A stretch of DNA of 64,000 nucleotides from the NCBI GenBank assembly GCA_037013685.1, contig CM072889.1, forward strand, positions 5,961,976 to 6,025,975. Direction: 5' to 3'. Both the position numbers and the translations under genes were made by a program. Numbering within the stretch: position 1 is the first letter of the stretch; the number at the start of each line of letters is the position of its first letter. Under the pieces are notes generated by a model that was given only the letters and a program-made list of their open reading frames with translations, was not told the origin of the DNA and made no database searches. Origin of the DNA: Acridotheres tristis. Taxonomy: Eukaryota > Chordata > Aves > Passeriformes > Sturnidae. Shown piece by piece: positions 55,185 to 64,000 of this stretch.

Positions 55185-55800
55185 ATATGGAGAGGAGCTC
55201 TGAGGAGAAGGACTTGGGGATGTTGGTGAAGCTTTTCATGACCCTGCAATGCACACTTGCAGCCCAGAAAGACAATCATACCCAGGCCTACACCCAGAGC
55301 AGCGTGGCCAGAATTTTGAGTAAGGGAATTCTCTCCCTCTTTACCATGCTCTGGTGAGAGGCCACCTGGAGCACTGCATCCAGCTTTGGGGCTGCCAGCA
55401 TAAGAAGGATGTGACCTTGCTGGAAACCACAAAGATGCTCACAGGGATGGAAAACCTCTCCTAGGAACACAGGCTGTCAGTTGGGGTTATTCAGCATGGA
55501 GAAGAGAGGGAGGCCTTAAAGTCCCTTATGGGATGGGAAGGGGCTACAACAGAGCAGGAGAGGGAGTTCTGCAATGGCATGGAGTGATAGGACAAGGGGA
55601 AACTGCTTTGCTTAGGTTACATTTTAGGAAGAAATTTTTCCCTGCCAGGGTGGTGAGGCCCTGAAACAAGTTGCTCAGAGAAGTTGTGTTTGCCCCATTC
55701 CTGAAGGTGTTCAAGGCCAAGCTAGGTAAGGTTTGGAGTGACTTGGTAATCTTATAACACATCCCAAGACAAATTTTTCTGGATGGATAAGGGTCCCCAA
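55185..55800 (+). mobile_element. CR1 LINE fragment, late ORF2 through 3' UTR
   Basis: Colinear with CR1: GAGAAGGACTTGGGGATGTT near 55204, CTTGCAGCCCAGAAAGAC near 55256, CAGAGCAGCGTGGCCAG near 55294, GGCCACCTGGAGCACTGCATCCAG segment near 55360, GGCTACAACAGAGCAGG near 55541, TAGGACAAGGGG near 55589, AGGAAGAAATTTTTCCCTG near 55627 and TGTTCAAGGCCAAGCTAG near 55707. It fades out before the usual terminal 8-mer repeats. Frames are broken. Confidence 0.9.
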
Positions 55801-56908
55801 GCTCCATCCTTAAGTGCTCAAATCTTTGATATCACATAAAAGAGCAGAACGTTTTCACCTTACAAAAACAATTAGTTTAATGGTACGTTCTTCTTCCCCT
55901 ATTCACATGAAGGAATTTTAATGAGACCTTCAGCATTTAAAATAGAGATGTATTAGACTTCTAGCTAATTACAGCAGACAATTAGTCCAATTAGCTATCT
56001 ATTAGAGCAAATTATACTTTACTCAAATGCAATGCCTCAATTAAAAAATGAAATCTTACAATTGGTGATGAAAATAATACAAAAGGAGTGGCTGAAATAA
56101 TGACCTGCATGGAGTTTCTTTTAAGCTGTCCTCCTTTTACCTGTTTTCTTTACCATCCCTCTATTAGACAATGAGCTTACAACCAGCTATCAAAAAAACC
56201 CGACTTTTCCTATGCTTTGACCTCTTCTTACTGTGCCATCATTTGTCTAATCAAAGCAGCTGTGTCTATTTTAAGAGAAAATTTTTAGATTTAATATCAG
56301 ACGTAACTCCAAGGAGTTCAGCAAACAAAATAGATGGAGTACATCTCCTTTTCTTTAAGCAGTATAATTTCCTTTAGTATGTGTATGGATACACATCTCA
56401 TTAATTTGGATGCACTTATTTTTTGGTATTTACTATGCAAACTACTAATTACTTCTTATTTATATTGTATTATGTAAAAAAAAATCCTTTTCAGTTAATA
56501 GCATTCATACTGAAATGATGAATGGTATGCAAGGTAATATAAACTGCATTAGTCATTAGAAATAGTTGGGAGAAAAATTACATGTTAATTCTCCATTACT
56601 TTAAACTGAAAGTCATACTTTCAAAAATGAGCAATCTAAACATTATCACATTCTATGCCAAGTAAAATATGTTAAAATTCATTTTGAAAACATCATATTT
56701 TTAAAAGAAAAAAAATAGTACGTTTTTTAGTATTCCCAATCTGATCTCAAATATTCATTTCCATCATAAAAGTGTATGAAATGTTGGTAAAAGTAGGCGT
56801 CCTTTGGTAAAAGAACATCCTAAGTGAGTTCCTATTTCACCACAAGAGATTAAAAAAGATGGCTGCGGTGAAATAAAAGTGTTCAGCTGATCAGGAAGTT
56901 AAGCCAAG
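55801..56908. other. Intergenic, nothing recognised
   Basis: Strongly AT-rich spacer between a CR1 fragment and an LTR. Confidence 0.6.
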
Positions 56909-57410
56909 TGTCTTGGTTTGAAAGACAGGTACTTGCTAAAAGAGACAGGGGCCTCTTTGTTTTCGAAAAGGAGAGTATAAAACCCCCTCCCTTCACTTTA
57001 CTATGATTTTGAAATTAAAGGGCTCTCAGGCGAAGATACGGGGGTAAGGGAAACAAAACACAACAACAATCAACAGCAACAGAGCAGAAACCGCAGTGAG
57101 CAGCTCTCCCGGTTGTGGACACCTTTCCTCCGTGGTGCAGTCACTGTTCTGGCGCTGCCGGCCAGCCCCCGGTGACAGGGAGGGGATGCGGGGATCCCAC
57201 GGGGCGGGACGGGCGCTGCGGTGAACGGCGTCGATTGCGGACCCCAGAGCCAAGGAAGGAGCTCCGTGTGTCGGGACAGCAGAGCGGAGTTTGTGGCGAC
57301 CGTCCTTCCCCGAAACAAACGAGCGACAGAGCCAGAGCCCGAGAGAGCAGGCCCCTGCCCACCTCTCGCTATACCGGTGTGACAACTGATTAAAGATTCG
57401 TGTTAACCAC
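56909..57410 (+). mobile_element. Endogenous retrovirus LTR (passerine type)
   Basis: Starts TGTCTTGGTTTGAAAGACAG, the beginning of an LTR family I recognise from passerine genomes. It continues with a TATA box (AGTATAAAACCCC at 56975), GAAATTAAAGGGCTCTCAGG at 57011, and a CAA-rich segment (57050-57080). A GC-rich part follows (57110-57360), then GATTAAAG near 57388 as a possible polyadenylation signal. The 3' end is uncertain: AGCCAAG occurs both before the start (56902-56908) and at 57248, but GC-rich LTR-like sequence continues past the second copy. No retroviral coding region adjoins it. Confidence 0.75.
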
Positions 57411-57514
57411 AAAAGCATTGGGGTTTGCATAAACCAGAATACTAAGCTCTGAAGTGAAGCATGGACACTAGATAAAGGAAATTATATGATTAAATAATTC
57501 TGTTTAAAATCACC

Positions 57515-57570
57515 TTGTTATGTTATATTATGTTGTATTATGTTACATTACATTATGTTATATTATGTTG
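57515..57570. repeat. TATTATGTT-type simple repeat
   Basis: About 55 bases of degenerate TTATGTTATA / TTATGTTGTA / TTACATTACA units with 5- and 10-base periodicity, lying between two LTR-like elements. Confidence 0.85.
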
Positions 57571-57996
57571 TTTTTCAAATAAGTTGTATCAGCTACCAGC
57601 TTGCAAAATCGGACTTCCCAAAAGCCCTTCCTGCCTTTGTCTGATCAATGCTGCCTATCTCAAGGACCAGACTTCCAAAACTTCTCTGGTGGTTATCTAC
57701 AAGGACCCGATGGCTATCTGTGACTGATTATCACCAAAAGGCTTTGTGAATTTGTGTAAGGATGTTTATTCGACCACCACTGCTTACCTAGCAAAATTAT
57801 GACAACAAAAAACCCAAAATTATTGATTACAATAAGAAACCACAGTATAAGAAGAGACTGCAAACCAAAGTTCGGTGGAGCGTGGAGTGGGCAGTGACCC
57901 CCTCGCGTTCCCCAGCGCGCTGCTTGCTCTTTCTATATCAAATAAAGCAATCTATATTTTGCTGAATATCGAGACTTTTGTCTCTCATTTATAACA
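57566..57996 (+). mobile_element. Second, unrelated LTR with complete U3-R-U5 layout
   Basis: Has the signal order of a retroviral LTR: TATA box (AGTATAAGAAGAG, TATAA at 57846-57850), a short GC-rich R-like segment, canonical AATAAA at 57941-57946, then an end at TTTATAACA (57996). The 5' boundary is either a TG near 57566 or the TG at 57690. The latter would give a 307-bp element flanked by CTGG on both sides (57686-57689 and 57997-58000). The sequence differs from the 56.9-kb LTR. No viral genes follow, so it is probably a solo LTR. Confidence 0.65.
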
Positions 57997-58899
57997 CTGG
58001 TGTTCCCCCTCTCCCCACCTCCTGCAAGAGAAACTTACTAGCTATGTGAGCTTGGGTGTAGCCCAAAATACTTAGCATAACAATGGGAAAAATTCCACAG
58101 AAAGAAAAGGGAAAAATTCAACCCCCAACACCAAGCTATTTCTCTCACTGAAAATTCTGGTGCAGCACAGCCCGAAAGTAGGACTGGAAAACTAAAGCTC
58201 CTATTTCTAATCGAAAGTGTTTTGCACTGATTTCAAAGCAACATGCCTGTTTCTGAAAAATGGATTCTACTGGATGTTCAGTGTTAGACCAGGGAGATCT
58301 TGGACAGAGAGTACAGAATATTTTAATTGAATACTAAGACGTGTTTTATCACCTGGTGTCTTCTGAAAATGTACTAAAAAGGAAAGTAGTGTCATCAAAG
58401 TTGATTGTATTAGGATAAAAATGTTAATGAATATTGGAAAATGAAAAACTAATAATGGCACAACTTCTTATTAACTCCAGCCTGAGATTTTACACCTTCT
58501 CTATGTAAGCCTCTTACTATATTTGTCACTGACTTGTAAGATATCTAATCTGAAAGGGAACGTAATCTTCAACAAAAGTTCTTGCAAATTACTATTAATA
58601 ACAACACCTATTTTCCCTAATGAGCCTACCCAAAATTAGCTCAAAATACATCATGGACTTGAATATTCAAACATGATGAGATAAATGTTCCCAAAATTAA
58701 TTCTAATCACATAAAATATTAACTCCTAAATTTAAAAGTAAATTCCTGGATTGTTTTTTAAAGAAAACAAAGATTTTCAGTGTTATTAGTGACTTGTACA
58801 TCTTATATGAAAGTAAGAGTTTTTCTTTCTACATGTTCTTTTCTATATAAAATGAAAGAGTGGAGGCAAAATTTTCAGACTCAAGACAAAGACTAGACC
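57997..58899. other. Intergenic, nothing recognised
   Basis: AT-rich after a short C-rich stretch (58002-58022). No retroviral internal sequence could be recognised downstream of the LTR. Confidence 0.55.
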
Positions 58900-59110
58900 A
58901 GATTTTTAATATGAAACTGTGTCCAGTATTGTTTAACTTATCCATCAATGACTTGGATGAGGGGGCAGATGCCTCCTCAGCAAATGTGCTGATGGCACAA
59001 AGGTGGGAGGAGTGGCTGATACCCCACAGGGCTGTGCAGCCCTGAAGAGGGACCTCAACAGGTTGGAGAGACAGCAGAGAGGAAGGACCTGAAATTCAAC
59101 AGACACTTAA
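58900..59110 (+). mobile_element. CR1 LINE fragment, reverse-transcriptase 3' portion
   Basis: Translates in part to a CR1 reverse-transcriptase-like segment, CPVLFNLSINDLDEG at about 58919-58963. It continues as CTGATGGCACAAAGGTGGGA (near 58989), AGGAGTGGCTGATACCCC and a GACCTCAACAGGTTGGAGAG block. In element order it lies 5' of the 55.2-kb piece although it is downstream in the window, so the two are separate insertions or a rearrangement. Confidence 0.85.
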
Positions 59111-61479
59111 TTTTTCTTACAAAAAGGAGAATGTAGAAGGACAAAAGCAATTCTTCATTACTCCCTTAGCAGTATATTGGACACAGCAGAAGCGGCAGTT
59201 ACTGAAGACCCATTTTCAAAAGAGCAACCCTTCAATTCAAAATTCATTTCAGTGTCTTTGGAGGTATGAGGAAGCCACACACACAAATCAACCAAAGTAA
59301 TACTCAGTTCCAAGGAGAGAATTATATGAAAAGGAAGTAACCTTCTGAGAGCAAACAAAAAGGAACATCTAAAAAGGTAAAAACACTTCTTTATGATAGA
59401 ATGACTATTAAAAGACACTATATTGTGAAGCTCATGCTAAGTGTATAAAAAATTTCAAGACTATATTCAAGGAAGAGAAAGAAAACAATGCTGTTTTTAA
59501 ACTGTGAATAGAAGACCCTATTAGAAGTAAAAAGCCTTTATCACAAAGCTGTAGTTATCACTTAATTAAAGAGGGGAAAGAATGTTAAGGATATAAGGAT
59601 ATATTTAAAACTATAAAGCAAGGTTCTCAGGCTTAGCAGGCTCTCTACATATAAAAATGAACACCACCACTCAAAAAAACCCCCAAGCACCAAACCAACT
59701 CCAGTTCTGGAACTTAAAGGAACACACCAGAGTCCATAGTGCCCATAAATCCCTGAGATGTAAACACGGGGCTGCAGTTTGTGCTGGCTGATGCCACAAA
59801 AGGAAAGGCTGGGAGCCTTCTGTCAAGAAGAACATTTTCTAGGACGGGATGTCTACAGGCACCTTCCTGTGATTTTACCCATTTCCTTGTGTTCCTGACA
59901 GTCCTCTGTTTTCACCAAAATAAAATATGGACCTATATTTTATTGTTGAGTACTGAAAACCACTTAACAGTGATGATCTCACTCCAACACCTCAAGTTTC
60001 CCATGGAGAAGTGGAGGAGGAAGAACACCAGTGAATCCACCAGGTACCTTCCTTCGTTGAGCACTTTCAAACCCTACCAGTTTTGACACAGCTCTTGAGA
60101 TCAGCTCAAAACCTGGTGGTCACACTCTGTTTGCAGTGCCTTTCCAGGCTCCTCAGCACAGTTAGACCGATGTCCTTTAACCAACTGACCCATCCGAGCA
60201 CCTCTGGCACTCCAGCAGCTGGTTTGTGCATTTAAAGATGAAATCATGTCAATAAACACAACAGAGGCCAGGCTTAAAAACCATATCAGCTTCATTGCCT
60301 CTTATTGGATATTTCCAGTCCTCTTCATTTATTTATTTACATTTTCATGCCTTTAAAAGATGAAATTTTTGAAACAAAACCAGAATATTTGTAAGGTCTT
60401 TTTTGGTCTTGTTGTATTTCAGATAAATTGTGGATCTCCCTACTCAAGTGGACATATTTAGAAAATATAAATGTAGTAGATGCTTACAAATATGCCCTAC
60501 TTCTACAGTCAACTCTTCTTTACACATTTTTATTAGCTAGTAACACACCGAGCCTCCATGCAGTTTTTGAGTTTAAAAAGACTGGGTTTCTTTGAAAAGG
60601 AAACACAGACATGTGACAAGGGAGTAAATTTTCAAACAGAGCCTGTGTGTATCTCACAATGGGCTCCATTGAGGAAATATTTGAAGAAAGATTTTTATAC
60701 CCAGTTCTCATGGACCTGTGATTATATGGTGATGAAATCTAATTTATTACATTATTCACTAGAGAGAAGTTCTGGTACTTTTGGCAGGTTTCGCAGCATG
60801 CAAACAAACAAATGACCGCCTACATTGCTCAGCACAGAATTTGCTGTTCTTTGTTTTTTTCCATAAATATCTACCCTTTATAGCTGCTCTGGGCCAGAGA
60901 TGTAAATAAAATAAGAAAGAAGAAGGAAGTCAACAGAACAAGAAAAGGAAGAGCCATAACTAGAGAAGCAAAATATTTGTGATTAATGACGGTTTCTGGT
61001 AGCACAGAGCTCACAGTAGTAATTACATAGCATCAAATATAGTTCTAAAAATAACAGCAATGTATTATCACTGTCAAAAAGCACTCCAAAGACTTACTTG
61101 TAATACTGCAGAGGCTTAGGCAGAGCACATGGAAGACAGGAAGATCTCAAGATACATTACTGAGATTAGCATCTTCTCTTTAATTGAGCATATGGGAGAG
61201 ACACAGCAAATCTAAGTTTTTTAGAAAACTATAGGTAAATTATTGACTAAGTCCAGAAGGTTTATGCGAGCTCTCTGTAAAACATCATATGCTGGTTTCA
61301 CCTGGGGAGGACAGAGAGAGGTTTTCTCTATGAGAACTTCGTCTGTGAGTTGATGGGACCAGTTGAAGGCTGGCTTGGTTACTGACAGCCTGAGGAACCA
61401 ATTGGAGAAATTAGTTCGCTCTGTGAACACATTCTGGAGGAGGTAACCCAGGAAAAATCTTTCTTTTATTTCTGGTGGC
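59111..61479. other. Intergenic, nothing recognised
   Basis: AT-rich, with open frames of 101 codons or fewer and no family resemblance. Confidence 0.6.
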
Positions 61480-61925
61480 TGAGGAGGTAATACCGGCCCG
61501 GGCTCTTTCCCACGATGGGGGGAGGCTCTGGAGGCCGCTCTGGCCCCGTTTACAAATCAGAGAACCCAACGGCCGGGGGGAGGAAAGGCTCATTGATGAG
61601 ACCTCAGCCCGGCTTCTTCCCCCGCGGGCCCGCGGCCCTGGGGGGTGCCCGGCTCCTGCTGCTGCCTCGGAGCAGCTTCGGAGGGGCCGAGCCCGCCCAG
61701 CCCCGCCCGGGGAGCGGGGCGGCCGTGGGCAGGGCCGGGTAATGTCCGGGGTGCAGAGGTGGCCGTGGGCAGGGCCGGGCAATGTCCGGGGTGCAGGGGT
61801 GGCCGTGGGCAGGGCCGGGCAATGTCCGGGGTGCGGGGGTGGCCGTGGGCAGTGGGTGCTGCAGCCAAGCCCCAGAGTGGCTGATTGAGATCTCAGCCGC
61901 CCCTCACCCCGCAAGCCCGGGCCTG
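61480..61925. promoter_or_regulatory. Orphan CpG island
   Basis: GC- and CpG-rich block isolated in AT-rich DNA about 50 kb downstream of SLITRK2, with CCCCGCCC/GGGGCGGGG-type GC boxes around 61690-61720 and a minisatellite in its second half. Open frames occur on both strands but change frame across the 40-bp repeat and match no family I know. It could be a promoter for an unseen transcript or a GC-rich repeat expansion. Confidence 0.5.
61721..61852. repeat. 40-bp minisatellite, about 3.3 copies
   Basis: Unit starting GGCCGTGGGCAGGGCCGGG at 61721, 61761 and 61801, with a partial fourth copy at 61841-61852. Copies differ at only a few positions (T/C near unit position 20 and A/G near 35-37). 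The unit length is not a multiple of three, so the same motif appears in all three frames. Confidence 0.97.
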
Positions 61926-64000
61926 GCCCAGTTCTGCAGCTTCTGTGTGAAACTTCAACTCTTTAGTGCTCAGATAAGATTTGCAGACCTCCGGCTGTCC
62001 TTTGAAAGGGGGAAAAGGAGATACTCCGAAGTCAGTGAAGCAAGAGGGTGTACCTGCTAAGTCCATCCACATCTGAAAGCCCAGACCTGCTTAGCTGAAT
62101 TCGTGTAACTCCTGGCATTCAAAGGAGGACTGTTGACTTCCTGAGGACTTCTGGGAGCACCTGTTACTATAAACATCAGAGAAAGGAAAAACCTAGAGAA
62201 AATGAGTTACCAGAAGGAAAATCTGGGATTTTGGGATCTACTCAGATCACTTAGCTTTTGGAAGACAAGGATGTGATGTGTGCATCTTTTTGAAACCACA
62301 CACAAACAGTGCTAAGTCTTCTTATGGAAAATATTTGATTCTAATGGCCTTTGCTGTTGAAGGTGCAATCTGATGAAGATTGCTTCTGATCAAGATGCAA
62401 ACTCTTCTATTAATTTTGACAAGTTCAGCTTAATTGTTTTCATTATTCTGTCACTACCATTGTTCATTTTAAATAGTACATCAATTGGAAATGGCATTAG
62501 CACGTTAGTTAAAGGTTAGTTGTTCAAGCAGCATGTTGAATTGAAAAGAAAGATATACTAATTTCATTGAACTAGAAAGGCACCTTTTCTTCTAAATAAT
62601 CTATGAGTACAACAGGACCCATATAGCATTTCAGCTGGAAGGATTTTGATGGCTGAAAGTGTAACTTGAAATTTCTCCTCATAGTTATATCTTTTCATTA
62701 TTATCTCCCCCTCATTTGGTCATTAGATTTCTGTGTATTTTGTATGAACCACTTCCTGGGTTGTGCCTTCAGTTTGTGCTTCACTGACTCTCGTGACTTT
62801 TTTTTCTTATTGTAAAGAGTTGACAGCAGGATATAACTTATTTAATAAAAACCACACAAATTGTCCAGCACAACAGCTACAGAAGTTTGCCATAAATACA
62901 TCACACATGATTTGAAGCCATTAGAAACACAGTTCAGAACAAAATGTGATAATGCCTTTAGATGTGTTAAATTAGCATTTAATTTAAATTTAACAAGGCT
63001 GTTGTATAGAATTTAATAGCATTCAACTGTGAGAGAAGCACATCTGTGAGCTTGATGAAGATACATTTAATATAATTCAAGCCCAGTTAATTCATTGTCA
63101 TTTCAACATCTTCACTGTTTTTTTTCATTGTCAGTTAAATCTGTTGTCCCTCAGTATTTCCAATATCATCCGAACACTCACATGCTATTTGAGGCTGGTT
63201 ATGTGCATATACCACCTGACAGACCACAGAATGCTAGCGTTCAAAACTGGCTGTACCTCAGAGAAAACAGCCTCTTAGGAGTCTGATCACAAAACTTGTT
63301 CCATCTGGTCAGTAGAAAACATTTTGTAAGCTTCAGACACTTTTTAAAAAAAAACACTGAAAATGCTGGAGGATTTTTTTTTGTAAATGACATTTTAAAA
63401 TGGTTTTCATTTTATGGTATTGCCTTTGTTCTAAGAAACTTTTTCCCAAATTATGAGGGATTAATATATCTTAAATACTTTCAAATTAATTTAAAATGTC
63501 GTGATTTTGCTTTGAATATTACATCCTGATCCACTTTTAAGTCCGTTTCTATTTTCATATCTACAACATTTTTAGGAACTACAGAATAATAATAGAGTGG
63601 AACTTGTCATGATAAACAGGAAAAGTCTTTACAAAAAGTTTGAGGAAAGAGTCAATACCAAGAAGAAATTATGCTTTAAACTCCTTTTGAAAAGTAATAG
63701 GGTATTTTTTTCTCATGTTATGCCACATTATGACATTAATTGATCATTGGAATGAGGTAGAAGACACAATATTTTTAAAAAGTAAAATTTCTCTAAAATT
63801 CCTATTCCCTTGAAAAGCGAAATTGAAGTTTCAGCTTAATATGGAGTTTACCGCTTTATTTCTCTGTTTGTCAAGCTAGCAAGCAGTTTAAGGTTGAGAC
63901 CCTTTCTGTGCAGTGGTCACACATTCTCTAAAGCTGGTTCTTATGCTGCTTACACTACAAGCATCAGACATAAGGCCTGGGAGCAGATGGGATCATTTAT
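61926..64000. other. Intergenic, possible conserved element
   Basis: No gene seen. The stretch at about 62940-63110 is ATTA-rich, non-repetitive sequence worth a conservation check. Confidence 0.5.

Noticed and set aside
61411..61914. 167-codon minus-strand open frame over the 61.5-kb CpG island
   Set aside because: It is largely the translation of the 40-bp minisatellite plus GC-rich flanks, with similar frames on the other strand and no recognisable family.
1..64000. CRISPR arrays, operons, phage or toxin-antitoxin systems
   Set aside because: The window is vertebrate nuclear DNA. No spaced direct repeats or prokaryotic gene organisation were seen.

Overview
The window looks like bird nuclear DNA, probably from a passerine. 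It holds a single-coding-exon neuronal gene, several decayed fragments of the avian CR1 retrotransposon, and LTRs whose sequence resembles families I know from passerine genomes. Non-coding DNA is AT-rich with isolated CpG islands. There are no operons, no bacterial or phage genes and no CRISPR array. The organism call rests on repeat style and the gene sequence, read by eye.

The only protein-coding gene I can support is SLITRK2, on the + strand with its coding exon at 8650-11220 (856 codons). It encodes a type I membrane synapse-organising protein with two leucine-rich-repeat (LRR) blocks, one transmembrane helix and a cytoplasmic tail ending in a Trk-like tyrosine motif. It sits directly downstream of a strong CpG island (about 7600-8560) with a perfect palindromic CRE at 7804-7811 and plausible 5' UTR splice sites (donors after 7612 and 8125; acceptors at 8545, 8606 or 8618). 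The 3' UTR carries a Pumilio-type site, a miR-17-family seed match inside a perfect 9-bp hairpin, and candidate polyadenylation signals at 11801 and 12040.

The rest (1-7400 and 11.8-64 kb) reads as gene desert. Open frames there are short, unrelated to any family I recognise, and often lie in repeats. Recognisable contents are CR1 pieces at 27.24-27.49 (+), 33.92-34.23 (-), 47.53-47.80 (-), 55.19-55.80 (+) and 58.90-59.11 kb (+). LTR-like sequence lies at about 1.0-1.3, 50.31-50.94, 56.91-57.41 and 57.57-58.00 kb. There is a 157-bp perfectly alternating purine-pyrimidine microsatellite at 43857-44013, a 34-bp tandem duplication at 38199-38266, and an unassigned CpG island with a 40-bp minisatellite at 61.48-61.92 kb. 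Gene deserts around vertebrate SLITRK genes often hold distal neural enhancers, so a few stretches are flagged as candidates for a conservation check. I found no convincing undescribed biological system.
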